Source of the DNA: Bolinopsis microptera
Lineage: Eukaryota > Ctenophora > Tentaculata > Lobata > Bolinopsidae
Direction: 5' to 3'
Length of the DNA: 64,000 nucleotides
Assembly (NCBI RefSeq): GCF_026151205.1
Contig: NC_087078.1
Span: 8,510,675 to 8,574,674, forward strand
Shown here: positions 11,220 through 22,092 of the stretch, in pieces
How positions within the stretch are numbered: position 1 is the first letter of the stretch
Layout of the letters: each line of letters opens with the position of its first letter
Position numbers and translations under genes: made by a program
Notes under the pieces: model-generated
What the model was told of the DNA's origin: nothing
The model's input: only the letters and a program-made list of their open reading frames with translations
Database searches by the model: none

Positions 11220-14200
11220 ATGGGTGGAAACCATGAAAAGGAAGATCAGTACGGACTACGGAATCATAATATATTTGGGTTTTAGTTTTTATGATGTAAT
11301 AGCTGTAATACACGTAATAAGACAACATTTTGTAAGGTTTGTAACACGTTTTTGTTTCAGTATTATTAACACTTTTTATTCTAGGGACAAACTGATGAAA
11401 GATAGGCGTAAACTAGAGTCTGCCGAGCACGATCATGTGAGTTATTACACTTTCTACATCTTTACTTTACATAACTGTTTTGATTACTATGTTATCTGTT
11501 ACGCAGAAAACTGTTTTTATGTATTATATCTAAAGACTGATGACTTGTTATTATTGATTGTTAATCCAGATTGACGTCAGTGATCATTAAATCGGTTATT
11601 ATTATATTTATAAGATATTTATAATAGATAAACATTTGTACTGGTGTAATTGGATAACAATTCAACATCTTCCACATCCTGTCAGACTAATATTACATCA
11701 CGTCAATATTCGTCTTCACACTTCTGGCAGTTTATTGGCTTTGGAATCAATGACATGTCAAAGTTTTCCTTCTTTTTGGATTCTTCCGTCTGCCAAATCT
11801 AAAACGAGAGAGTTTAAACCCTAAAACGACATAGTTTTAACTCTCCTTTTCCATTCCATTCGTCTCGTTCGAGCGTTAAAGTTCACCTCTAATGTCCATG
11901 GGACTAGCACGAAGGTATTTAACTTTGGTGGGGATAATAAGGGAGATAGTTGACTCACCATGTGTGCTACTTCTTTACTAGTTTACTGCTAAAGTAAACG
12001 CTTGACGACAGGTAGTTCAGTATTGCATATTTACGATATTATCTCCCTGAGTATCTCGGGATATCTCCAGTTTTAGCTGAATCGGCCGGAATGTTTCTTT
12101 AGAAACAGGGCTGGTTTCCTGAGAAGCTGGAATATTTGGCTGACATCAATAGGAATCACATGTGCATTCAAAAGAATTTTGTGGAGGATCAAAGCGGTGC
12201 GGCTTTCTTTTAATTCAAATATACCGTCTTATTTGAATTTTGACGGCCTTTGAAAGGTGTATTATAACATGTGACAGCAGCTGGCGACAACACCCTGATT
12301 TGAGTTTGTGTAATTCCTGACAGCTGTCTCGAGCCATCTCCACCAGTCAACCTGTTTCTTTAACAATATATTTTTAAAACCGGATTCCGGTGGAAACTTT
12401 CGCATTGACCAATAATGGAACCCTTCCATTAGACACCGCTATATTACTAGACATACCTTAGTGCAAGAAATATAGGCGGCAAGAAATTAAGGCGATTCTG
12501 ACAAAATCGCCTTAATTTCTTGCCGCCTTAATATCTGACCACCGTAATTTCTAACCGCCTTAATTTTTTTTCTTGCGATTTTTTCATAAGAAATTTTCGT
12601 GTGATTTTATTATTTTAAATTTACATGTCGATTTCGTTATTTGCTAGAATTCAATGAAATACATATTTAAAATAAATTAACTTGAGTCTAAATACATTAA
12701 TATATCAATTAATATTCTCGTCTTCTCCTTCTTCATCAGAGTCATATATCTCCAGCAGCTGCAATCCATAACCAAGATAGTCGTCGTCATCTTGCTCCGT
12801 CGTGTCTGGAAATAGCTTCTTGATAATATCAGCTGATTCATCCTCCAAACGTTTGTCGAAGCTGTACTTTTCGTCGACTAACTTCTTGAGGAGCGTTATT
12901 CCCTTCTCATTGGTCCATGAAGCAGTTACAGAGCACTTCACTTCTAAGCCGCCCTGTGTAAGAGGAGAACGTGCAGGTTTCTCCTCCAGGATTGATCCAT
13001 TTGCAGCGCTCAGGATCTAACTTCATGTTTTTTATCTCGGCTTCTCGGACTATATTCTATTGAGATTTAAACTGCAGTACATGTGTTATTAATGTCAGTT
13101 CAAATTCGAATGTTCGTACAATTTTACATTTCATTTTTAAGCTTTAAATCGAGTTTTAATTTTAAAAAGAAATAATTTTTAATTTTAATGATGATATGTA
13201 GTATACATACATAAAAATTCCTTGCCGCGTACAGAATGTGCACTATCATTTTGTCAAATGCAATGAATATACCAATTGACTTGCAGTTTGCTGATGTAGT
13301 GGATGTCTACCTAATTTAAAATTATAAACTTAGACGACAGAACAGCAATCACTATAAATATAATGTGCATGCACCATTTAGTTTTTATGTGACCAATGTC
13401 CAATATATCGTATTTTTAAACAGATTTCTATGCTTTATAGACTGATAAAAGAATAAAATTGACACTATTTCGACCAAAACTATAACCAAATTTGCGATCA
13501 AAAATCGTATTTTTTCCGAAAAAAATATCGCCTTAATTTCTTGCCGCCTTAATTTCTAGCGCCTTATATTCTTGCCGCCTATATTTCTTGCACTAAGGTA
13601 ATCCCCGCAGTTTCGTATGCTCTTTACCAAATGTGCCGTGCAAAGTTGCTACGGGTAAATGGCAATGAGATGAAGAATTTCTCCGATATAGCCGTAATTA
13701 TTGGGAGCACGCAATTTGCTGACACTCTGATATTTCAAAAGTCATTAGAGAAGGCAACCTGGAATACTTCTCTGCGATTTAGGCACATCTTCAGAAGTGA
13801 TATCAGCTTTAGAATTTAGATTGATCACCATGAAACGGATAACCAGAAGAATAAATCTGCCATAAATTATGTGCTCTGAATAATGCATGGAGATCTGCCA
13901 CATCGTTCACGACGCAATAATTACTGCACCTACCAATCATAGCAACGATTCGCTTACTTTAGGAAGATTAAAAGCTCTCTTTGACACAGGTTAATTTTCC
14001 AGGGGCGAAAAGCAAGAAAGAGGTCAGTGTCCCCCATTCCCCAAAGATCGAAGAGGAGAATTATCGAGGACAGCGTCGAGCAGGTAACAGCAACGTGAAA
14101 ATTAGATTTTTAATTTAACCAAATTTAAATATTTAGTTTAATCTAATTTAATCTAATTCTCCTTCCTGGTGCTTTAGAATATCCAAAATAACATGCAACA

Positions 14201-15649
14201 GCGTTTCTCTGTCAACAGTATTACATTAACATACAGACTGCAGTTACCACGAAAATATTGTGTACAAAAATAACCACAATTAATCCAATTTGCACGATAA
14301 GAATTATATAAGTATATACGTCCGACAGTTTAAATAGACTTCACGCTGTAGAGTCATAGAGTGGTAGACTGTATCCGTTATTTCGTCACTAGCCGCTTGC
14401 ATTTAAACGTTGAACTTGAGAACCTGTGATCATATCTGAATCATCATAGTTGTCAAATCGTTAAAACCCGCCTAATATTTTATGTTGGCTGATTTTGCTT
14501 GTTTCTTTTCTTGGAATGTTGGTTTCCAGAAGTTCTCGTGAAGAACAAGACACGCTTCTTCAAAGTATCTCAAGAGTCAGTTTGAATTTTTGTTCCAAGT
14601 TTAAAATGGTATCCAAAACGTCAAATTTAACTTTATTAGACTAAATATAGTTATAATTTTATTGGACTAAATATAGTTATAGTTACTGTCATAAGTACGA
14701 GATGTGAACCGTGTTCCCATCAGTCAATACAACAATTATTTATTAATTATTTAATAAAACAATTATTTATTTAATAAAAGAATTACGCACCTTCTCTTCA
14801 GGTTCTCAGAGACACAATATTCCAACTGTCAGTTAATAAACTTCAGTTCTCCAGATGGAAGATGCACGAGCCTCCTCTGTCTAGGTTAGTTCTCTCATTT
14901 ACCGCCGCCAATTCCTTTCTTCAAACAAAGTTTGAGCAATCAATGAATCAAAAACACGATTTACCGCGAACTCTTCTTATCAGTATCTCCTCTTATCTCC
15001 TCTTATCTCCTCTTATCTCCTCTTATCTCCTCTTATCTCCTCTTATCTCCTCTTATCTCCTCTTACCTCCTCTTACCTCCTCTTATCTCCTCTTATCTCC
15101 TCTTATCTCCTCTTATCTCTTCTTATCTCTTCTTATCTCTTCTTATCTCTTCTTATCTCATCACATCCCTAGGACGGTACTGATCTGGAACATGGTCAGA
15201 GTGATAGACAAGGAGATCCAACAGGAGAAAGTAGTGGACGACGTGCTGTCTATCCTGGGGGATGAGTCCAACGTTAAGTTTATCAAAGTCTGTAGAACAG
15301 ACTGCTCTGGTGATTCCCAGAGAGATTCTGACAGAGTGAGTGTTTTAGAATTCTTCTGTCATATTTTAGTAATAAATTGCACTTTAAACTATCCAAGGCT
15401 ACATGTGTCGATAAGTGATTGGTTATGAGCGTAACGTGTCGAAAGGATCTCCATTGTTTTCCATTTTACCGTCTTTTGTTTTTATTATTTATCATCCATT
15501 TTCCCTAACTTTTTCTGTTCCTACAGGTGACAACGGAATATTCAGATACTGAGGAAGTCGAAATGTCAGAACCACTAAAACTGGTGTCAGGATTAGTGAG
15601 CTCCAACAAAACTGACTGGAATACGGCGCCCGAGTCTGTGACTGTTTAG
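11220..15649 (+). CDS. Unrecognised 178-aa protein, seven exons
   Basis: Exons: 11220-11248, 11385-11436, 13990-14083, 14530-14575, 14855-14884, 15173-15335 and 15527-15649; total 537 nt. Phase is kept across all six introns and the frame ends in TAG. Acceptors are good (for example ctctctttgacacag and ttctgttcctacag). Donors are mostly gtgagt or gtcagt types; the first donor (gtacgg) is weak, so exon 1 is the least certain. The protein begins MGGNHEKEDQ, is highly charged in the first half (KLMKDRRKLE, KSKKEV), has FFKVSQEWKMHEPPLSR and then VRVIDKEIQQEKVVDDVLSI, and ends acidic and Ser-rich (YSDTEEVEMSEPLKL). No signal peptide, membrane segment or known domain is visible. The second intron contains a whole TIR element, and the fifth has a TCTTATCTCC array running up to the acceptor. 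The model is better supported in exons 3-7 than at its 5' end. Confidence 0.6.
12456..13598. mobile_element. TIR DNA element with TA flanks inside an intron
   Basis: Terminal inverted repeats begin CCTTAGTGCAAGAAATATAG on the left and end with the reverse complement on the right; TA lies directly outside both ends, consistent with a TA duplication. The sub-terminal sequence is made of repeated TTAATTTCTTGCCGCC units, some inverted, so the left end (12474-12531) can also fold on itself. The element contains one acidic ORF on the minus strand and no recognisable transposase. It sits in the second intron of the 178-aa gene. Confidence 0.8.
12705..13016 (-). CDS. Acidic ORF (about 100 aa) carried by the TIR element
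   Basis: An open frame follows a stop near 13015 and reads through KPARSPLTQGGLEVKCSV, TLLKKLVDEKYSFDKR and EDESADIIKKLF to a very acidic tail (TEQDDDDYLGYG, YDSDEEGEDENIN) and a stop at 12705. The first in-frame ATG-like start is not obvious, so only the part from about 12941 downwards is secure. It does not show a DDE triad or helix-turn-helix. It may be a remnant of a transposon protein, or a spliced exon of one; function unknown. Confidence 0.35.
   Translation of the reverse strand: MLSAANGSILEEKPARSPLTQGGLEVKCSVTASWTNEKGITLLKKLVDEKYSFDKRLEDESADIIKKLFPDTTEQDDDDYLGYGLQLLEIYDSDEEGEDENIN
15001..15160. repeat. 10-bp pyrimidine-rich tandem array (TCTTATCTCC)
   Basis: About 16 copies of TCTTATCTCC with TCTTACCTCC and TCTTATCTCT variants lie at the 3' end of the fifth intron of the 178-aa gene. 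The array stops about 12 bp before the acceptor at 15172/15173, so it acts as a very long polypyrimidine tract on the sense strand. Confidence 0.95.
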
Positions 15650-15858
15650 CGACTTTAAATGAGAAACTATGAGAACTCTGCGTGATAACATCACTTGTGA
15701 CGGCTATGACGTCATTGCTATAACGTCATTGTTGTGACGTCATGCTGATTGTTACGCGCGCAACTTTCTTATTAGTGTCCCTGTTTGAGTGTGTTGTTAG
15801 TGTGAAGTGTGAGTTGTTTACTTGAGTGATTATTTTGAGTTTGGTTTTTATTCTGGCA

Positions 15859-18262
15859 ATGTTGGCTATGTATCATTGGAAATTTATCAAAGACTCGAAA
15901 GCTTGGCAAAAGCGACTTGAACGTGCTGTTTCTGGTCATCTGAAACGCACGTGAGAATATGAAAAATCACGTGTCACGATCATGCGAAATAAAGGGGCAT
16001 CCGGCGCACACCGTTGAATAACCGCACGCTTTCATTATACCAGCTTTACTAGAGCGATTCATAATTTTCAAGATTTTATTTTTCTGTGGTGGAATGTTAA
16101 TTTGAGTTTACGTTTGGCACTGAAATTGCTACAATTAGCGATCAGAGTTTTGTTTTTTCGAATAACTTTTCGCTCCTAATTCATATAAGTTTTAGAATTT
16201 GTGCTACGGCTGGTGAATATTTCTTTAGATCAATCAGAAGTTTTCTGTGTATTATACTGCTGATAGTAATTGTTTTAGGTTATTGTAAGTACTTCGAATA
16301 GTCCAAAACCTTGTTTCGTATTAATGATCCAAATATACCTTTTAAAGATATTAATTCCTTGAAATAACACTCAAAACAATAAAAAGATATTGAACAATTC
16401 GGCAAGGTTTTGGTTAATTCGGACCCGATTTCTATTTATTAAATCTGCGTGATGACTGCGTGATTACTGCGTGATTACTGTGCCTCTTCTTTAGCGCTAC
16501 TCTTTGCATGGTCGTATCAGGGTATTCTTTCCATTCTGTTTTTCTTAAAGCTGCTTATGGTCAGCTCATTTCATGAAGCAAACTATGCACAATACTATCT
16601 GATCCTCCACAAGACACTCATCCTGATAGTGCACAAGACTATATGTCTGCCTCATGTCCGGGTATTGTTTTTAAACGGCGTATATTTATATTTGTTATCT
16701 GCATATTATTATCATGAATATTATATGAGTCAACAGTACCTTGTACACCCAAATTTGGGCTCATTGAGACCCACTTTGTATTTTCATTATTCTGTATGTG
16801 GTCCCCTGACTAATGACAAAGCTGCAATCAATTCAAATTTGCTGGTCATTAGATTTTAGAAACCAAAGTTTAATCTTCTACTCTTGAGTCGTGTTTTTCT
16901 TTCACTTTTTGATATTCCTTCCTGTTTTAAATTTTAAATATTCATAAATTTATAAAATCCGATATTTGTGTTGACGTTTAAACCTATATAAGCTTATAAA
17001 CTATGGATATTATATGTGATTTCATCCTTTCAGCCAGTTAAAATTATTCAAGATTTGTAAATTTCCAACGCTTTTATCATATTTAACCAAAAACTGCGTT
17101 TCCATTGCATTTATATGTCTGTGAATACGATTTGAATTAAAATAATTTAAATGGAATGAGATTCAAATAACTCGTCGCACTTCAAGTAGCGGGGGTAATT
17201 ACAATTACTAATTGAATTAGAAATGGAGTTAGTGTCCAGTGAAGTTTCTTTAAATTGTTAAAGTATACGTGTGCTGAATCAACGCTTATCAACTATAATA
17301 CGTTAAACTGACCCGAATAATACGAATAGTATCAATATCATTACTGGGCGGCGCTCAGCCTGCATTCAGCCGAATATCTATAATTCTTTTATCTCGCTAT
17401 TCTTTTATCTCTCTATCACTATGTTTATAAACATAATACTAATACATAGCCTGGGGTCCCCAGGTAATAGTATCATTGACATCAGAAATCAAAGTCTTTC
17501 AGTCGAGTTGAAATTTACGAACGTAAAATACATAATTTTAGGTCGAGTTTTCGAAGAATCGCGATTCTTCGAAAACTCGACCTAACTCGACCTTTCTGCC
17601 GATTAATCGGCTGAAAGGTTTTATTTTCGAGAGACTGGTGCCGTCCAGTAAATAGAAATCTAAATTTTAATATTTCTGTCCGACTTATCATTATCCGAAC
17701 GTGCTTATATATACAAATCACTCTTGCACTGGAACTTATTGCAATGTTTCTATAAAAGGATCACCCCAGCAGTTGAAACCTCCTGCAATTATATGTGTAT
17801 ATATGATGTATAATTAAACGCCGAATCACCCCACATAACATACAATTTTATGTTACGAAACACTGTTTAGATCACGTGACATGGCCGTATAAGGAAGTAG
17901 GTCAAATTTATCGTTAGGGTTAAGAAGACGATTTACACAAGTATTTTGAAAGCTCCTGCTAATAATATCTTTCGTATCACTTATATGCTTTCAATATCCC
18001 CCTCCAGGTCGAAGAATTGGGTCTACTCACATGTAAATTTGAAACGAAACATAGTGATGACTGATGTGACAAATAATTACTCAGATTTACACGAGCCAAA
18101 AATTAAAAGATTTTCTTTGAATATCTCAGCCAACTCAGCAGCAGATTTGGTACGTGTTTAGACCAATTAAACACTGCCTAGATGTTCATATGACAAACTT
18201 GGTGATTTGGTCTTCAGAATATCGCAGGACGGTTTTTGGTTCCGCATTCGTGTCGATGCTAA
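15859..18262 (+). CDS. Weak three-exon model, 92-aa hypothetical protein
   Basis: Exons 15859-15950, 18008-18149 and 18218-18262 join in phase to 93 codons including the stop. Exon 1 begins MLAMYHWKFIKDSKAWQKR and ends at donor gtgaga. Exon 2 has a good acceptor (tatccccctccag) and donor gtacgt, and encodes SKNWVYSHVNLKRN and HEPKIKRFSLNISANS. Exon 3 follows tggtcttcag. No known domain is seen. An AATAAA at about 15987 could instead be the poly(A) signal of the 178-aa gene, which would put exon 1 in its 3' UTR. Exon 2 is the best-supported part. The 2-kb first intron (15951-18007) holds nothing else supported except two palindromes. Confidence 0.3.
17540..17583. repeat. Perfect 44-bp palindrome
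   Basis: Each arm is 22 bp without a mismatch or loop: AGGTCGAGTTTTCGAAGAAT then CG, followed directly by its reverse complement. It can form a complete cruciform. Confidence 0.97.
17591..17618. repeat. 28-bp near-perfect palindrome
   Basis: CCTTTCTGCCGATT followed by AATCGGCTGAAAGG pairs along its whole length except for one T-T position. It starts 8 bp after the 44-bp palindrome, and the spacer repeats part of that palindrome (actcgacc). Confidence 0.95.
17820..17935. repeat. Dispersed repeat fragment shared with the insertion at 33.7-34.0 kb
   Basis: The blocks gccgaatcaccccac, cacgtgacatggccgtataa and atttatcgttagggtta recur, in reverse orientation and with substitutions, at about 33816-33945 inside the insertion in aquaporin copy A. 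No coding potential was seen. Confidence 0.65.
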
Positions 18263-18458
18263 AATGAATCATGTGATTCGCCCTTGTGTCCACCCTTTTG
18301 GGAAGGTAACGCCCTTGTGTCTTACGTCCTTGTGTCCTCTATACGCCCAAGTGTCTTCCGTTCTTGCGTTTCTACCGCCTTTGTGTCATATACCCGTCTT
18401 CCGCCCTCGTTTCCGGTTCCTAAAATTTGAAAATAAAAAAGAGTGATTTATCATCATC

Positions 18459-18872
18459 CTAAATAATTACCACTTTCATGAATAGTGATACTGATTCAGA
18501 GTAAACGCCAAAAATCTTCGATCTCGAAAGTTTTACATGATTTCTTTGATCAGTTCTATTGGCAATGATGTAGTTCTGAATATCTCGGGCAAATATATAT
18601 ATTTTTTATTTTAAATTTGAGATAGCCTAACAAAATTAACACTAGTCTTGTCCCTTCTTTGTTCATATAAATATAATATGTTCATATATAATATGATATG
18701 CAAAGCAAACCACAAAGAAATCATAATCATTGTTACCAATCACCACTCGTTTCTATATATTGAGCAAGTTAAATGAAATCAGTACTCAAAGAAATTCATG
18801 TTGAATTGCTATTACTAAAGCAAAAAGTGTTCAAAAGACTATCACTAATATTAATAACTTGCTGTCATTTCG
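18459..18872 (+). repeat. Left 414-bp direct repeat flanking the retrotransposon
   Basis: Nearly identical to 20295-20709; the only difference noticed is one extra T in a poly-T run of the right copy. It starts ctaaataattaccactttca and ends acttgctgtcatttcg. It does not have TG...CA ends, so it does not look like an LTR. Confidence 0.93.
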
Positions 18873-20275
18873 TTGGAAAGAAAGGTGACACCTCTCATTG
18901 CGCTAACAACAGAGGCATTACATTAAGATCCACAGCCTCGAAGCTCCTGCAGATGATACTCCTGCGGAGACTTAGCAATGGCATGGAAAGATTCCTCCGG
19001 GAAAATCAAAGTGGTTTTAGACAGAATCGCTCATGTATTGACCAGGTTTATTCACTCCGCTGTATTATACACCAATGCATTGAGTATAATATCCCTCTGT
19101 ACATTAATTTTGTTGATTTCAAAGCAGCTTTTGATTCAATTGACAGGCAGTTCATTTGGAGAAGTATGCAGCACTACGGCTTACCTGACAAGTACATTAG
19201 AATTATGAAGGCGTTCTTCACTCACACAGTTAGTGCTGTTAGGGTCAATGGAGAGGTTACAGGTTGGTTTGATGTCAACTCGGGTACTGGGCAAGGTGAT
19301 ATACAGGGACCACCAGTCTTCAACTTTTGTTTGAATTTTTCGGCATACCTTATGGAACTAAACAAGGTTATTAGCAAAGGGGCTTTATTACAGCTGCCAG
19401 CCCCCGGGGTAGAAGAGAAGCATCTTTTGGACACTGATTACGCTGATGACATGGCTATGTTAGATAACTCAAAAGAGGGGTTGCAGGAAACCACTGACCT
19501 TCTCTGCAAATACAGTGCCTATGCGGGTCTGAAGATTAATGCTGGCAAGACACAGAGCATGGTTGTCAGCAAAAGTGCATCGCAGAGGCCGTATTCTAAA
19601 GACGACACTATGGACATCAATGTGGAAGGTCTCCCAATACAGCAGGTCAGCAATTTCACTTACTTGGGTGCAATCATCAGTGCGAATGGAACAATTGACA
19701 AAGAACTTTCAGCTCGAATTCAAAAGGCCTCTGGGGCATTCTATCAGCTCAGCAGTATATGGTACAGTCGCAACATCAAGACTCCAACTAAAATCAGGAT
19801 TTACAAAGCGGCTGTTCTCACTATACTGCTTTATGGAAGTGAGGTATGGAATACCACACAGACGCAGATGAAAAGATTTGAGGTGTTCCATCATAGATGT
19901 CTCAGGAGAATCCTGAAAATAAAATGGTTTTATCATGTATCTAATGCTGATGTACTTAAGCGGGCTAACATCGCCCCTGTTGATACTTTCGTACGAGCAG
20001 CTAGACTCCGATGGTTTGGCCATGTGGTGAGGATGCCAGAAGAAAGAATACCCAACTATCTTCTGCACTGGATCCCAAAGCATGGTAAAAGGTCAAGAGG
20101 TAGACCTCGGAAAAACTGGTTGTCATGTGTCCGGGAGGATGCAGCAATCTTCACAGGTGTCGATAACATCACGATAGAAGATGCAGAACAACAAGCTACA
20201 GACAGGGTTCACTGGAGAGGTCTAATACACCGGAGAAAGGAGTTACTTTGTGGTGCAGGCCACTCCAACGACTAG
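18873..20275 (+). CDS. Non-LTR retrotransposon reverse transcriptase, N-terminally truncated
   Basis: The open frame starts at ATG 18773, but its first 34 codons or so lie in the flanking direct repeat and are not RT sequence; the element part begins at 18873. RT blocks are in order: NNRGITLRSTASKLL, RENQSGFRQNRSCIDQVY, LYINFVDFKAAFDSID, GTGQGDIQGPP, DTDYADDMAML (catalytic YADD), GLKINAGKTQSMV and FTYLGAIIS. The C-terminal part carries RRILKIKW, RWFGHVVRMP and GRPRKNW, typical of RTE-like and craniofacial-development-protein-2-like retroelement ORFs. The frame is uninterrupted to TAG at 20275, so the RT core could still be intact although the endonuclease is missing. The clade is inferred from the C-terminal signature. 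Confidence 0.88.
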
Positions 20276-20294
20276 GAGGAGACCTTTTCAAGTA
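18873..20294 (+). mobile_element. 5'-truncated non-LTR retrotransposon between long direct repeats
   Basis: The 1,422-bp insert lies exactly between the two 414-bp direct repeats. It contains the RT domain through the C-terminal end and only about 19 bp of 3' sequence, with no poly(A) or microsatellite tail. The endonuclease domain is absent, as expected for a 5' truncation. If the flanking repeats are a target-site duplication, the insertion is recent, because they have barely diverged. Confidence 0.85.
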
Positions 20295-20709
20295 CTAAAT
20301 AATTACCACTTTCATGAATAGTGATACTGATTCAGAGTAAACGCCAAAAATCTTCGATCTCGAAAGTTTTACATGATTTCTTTGATCAGTTCTATTGGCA
20401 ATGATGTAGTTCTGAATATCTCGGGCAAATATATATATTTTTTTATTTTAAATTTGAGATAGCCTAACAAAATTAACACTAGTCTTGTCCCTTCTTTGTT
20501 CATATAAATATAATATGTTCATATATAATATGATATGCAAAGCAAACCACAAAGAAATCATAATCATTGTTACCAATCACCACTCGTTTCTATATATTGA
20601 GCAAGTTAAATGAAATCAGTACTCAAAGAAATTCATGTTGAATTGCTATTACTAAAGCAAAAAGTGTTCAAAAGACTATCACTAATATTAATAACTTGCT
20701 GTCATTTCG
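20295..20709 (+). repeat. Right 415-bp direct repeat flanking the retrotransposon
   Basis: Second copy of 18459-18872. Sequence after its end (acgaatagtatgatttcatg) differs from that following the left copy, which fixes the repeat boundary. Confidence 0.93.
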
Positions 20710-20749
20710 ACGAATAGTATGATTTCATGTATCATCATCAGCATCATAC

Positions 20750-20990
20750 TAGGGTACGTAGGTAGACCACGATTTCACAACTATCATCTCTAATCTAAGT
20801 ACTGCTTTAAAAGGTTCCTGGTATTGAAATTGAAACCACTTTTATTTTTACGGAACGTCTAAAATAAGTAATTTTGACTGTAGTTCGCGTAGTTTTCAAT
20901 TAAACGTTTAAACTTAAAGGCCGGCAAAGGCCTACAAACTAGGGTACGTAGGTAGACCACGATTTCACAACTATTATCTTTAATCTAAGT
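20750..20990. repeat. A-B-A' repeat block next to the second retrotransposon
   Basis: Block A (actagggtacgtaggtagac..., about 50 bp) is followed by block B (ctgctttaaaaggttcctgg..., about 130 bp) and a second A. The matching second B lies at about 22128-22240 beyond the retrotransposon. The layout A-B-A'-[element]-B' indicates insertion between A and B of the second unit of a tandem duplication. Confidence 0.85.
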
Positions 20991-20997
20991 TAAAGTA

Positions 20998-22092
20998 GTA
21001 GTAGTAGTAGTAAATCTTTCAAAGTACGAAATATCTCTTTAAAAGAGCATCCTAGGCACCTTATAGATATCATAACGCATAAAAAAGAAAACAAAAACAT
21101 CAACCATCTTCTAACTTCTTCCATTCCTCCCTATCTAAAGCCAAAAATCTAAGGTCTTCGAAATCAGTCAAATTCTTAAGTCTAATATCAAGATTTCTAC
21201 TAGTCAAGTCTTTTCTAATAACATCTAATAAGTTTAAACATGGTCTACCCCGTCTCCCTTCCATAAAAATATCAGAATTTATAGCAAATAACATAGAGGT
21301 GTATGCTGGTGAGTCTTCCTGTCCTCTTAAGATATGTCCTAACATTCTCCATCGAAACTTAGAGACTCTCACAGACAAGGGAGTGACATAACAACGAGCA
21401 TAGAGTGCCTCATTAGAAATAACCCCAGTAGGCCATCTGATGTTGAGGATTCTTCGGAGGTGTTTGCGATGAGCAATATCAAGTTCATTCAACGAAGCTA
21501 GTGGTGCAGCCCAGGAGTTGCAGTTGTAGAGTAGAATAGAGACTACTTGTGCCTCGTAGATTTTGATCTTCCTTTGGACTGAAATCTTGCTCTTCATCCA
21601 AACTTTCTGAAATTTACTAAAGGCAACATTACCAAGGAATATTCGATTCTTGATATCCTTAACAGTGCACATCAACGATCCTAAAGTTTTGTTAGAGCGC
21701 CACTCTTCATCACCTCTATACACTTTTCCAACAATCACCTTGCGTTTAACAGTGGGTTTAGGATCTGCTAAATAAAAATGGACAAATTCAGTCTTGGAAG
21801 AATTGATATGAAGGTCCCACTGCTGGAATATATCTTTAGCGATAGGAAGCATTTCTTTGAGTGGAGCAAGTTCAGTGTTATTAAAGTCAATATCATCAGA
21901 GTATCCTGTTTCGAGTGGCATGAATTCTTCTGAGATAGGAGGATTAGGGATTGGATGATTTACTGGGTAAGGTGTTGATGATACTTGGGAGAGTACAGAT
22001 CTGAGGTGAATAAGTGCAGCGGCTTCAACAACAGTAAATAGATTACCTGATAGTGCATCTCCTTGAAATGCTCCAGTTGTGCTTTGGAACTC
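20998..22092 (-). mobile_element. 5'-truncated non-LTR retrotransposon, minus strand, with trinucleotide tail
   Basis: On the minus strand the RT ORF is followed by about 85 bp of 3' sequence and a (TAC)n tail, seen on the plus strand as gtagtagtagtag at 20994-21011. An 11-bp duplication, AAGTTAAAGTA, is present at 20987-20997 and again at 22093-22103 (and 22117-22127, because the right flank is itself duplicated in 24-bp units). The tail, truncation and short duplication are standard for target-primed insertion. Confidence 0.85.
21100..22092 (-). CDS. C-terminal part of a second non-LTR reverse transcriptase
   Basis: Open from just after a TAA near 22095 to the stop at 21100. It starts inside the RT domain with STTGAFQGDALSGNLF, followed by GYSDDIDF (the YxDD motif, here YSDD), LHINSSKTEFVHF and TLGSLMCTVKDIKNR. 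The C-terminal part has ISVQRKIKIYEAQVVSILLY, RRILNIRWPTG, FRWRMLGHILR and GRRGRPCLNLLDVI. Everything upstream of RT block 4 and the endonuclease are missing. It is clearly a different family from the plus-strand RT at 18.9-20.3 kb, with little residue identity beyond the core motifs. Confidence 0.85.
   Translation of the reverse strand, partial: EFQSTTGAFQGDALSGNLFTVVEAAALIHLRSVLSQVSSTPYPVNHPIPNPPISEEFMPLETGYSDDIDFNNTELAPLKEMLPIAKDIFQQWDLHINSSKTEFVHFYLADPKPTVKRKVIVGKVYRGDEEWRSNKTLGSLMCTVKDIKNRIFLGNVAFSKFQKVWMKSKISVQRKIKIYEAQVVSILLYNCNSWAAPLASLNELDIAHRKHLRRILNIRWPTGVISNEALYARCYVTPLSVRVSKFRWRMLGHILRGQEDSPAYTSMLFAINSDIFMEGRRGRPCLNLLDVIRKDLTSRNLDIRLKNLTDFEDLRFLALDREEWKKLEDG

Noticed and set aside
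14862-15428. A continuous 188-codon frame
   Set aside because: It reads through an intron filled by the TCTTATCTCC array; only its two ends overlap real exons, in the frame of the spliced model.
18459-20709. LTR retrotransposon reading of the direct repeats
   Set aside because: No TG...CA ends, no primer-binding site or polypurine tract, no gag/protease/integrase, and the RT is of the non-LTR type.
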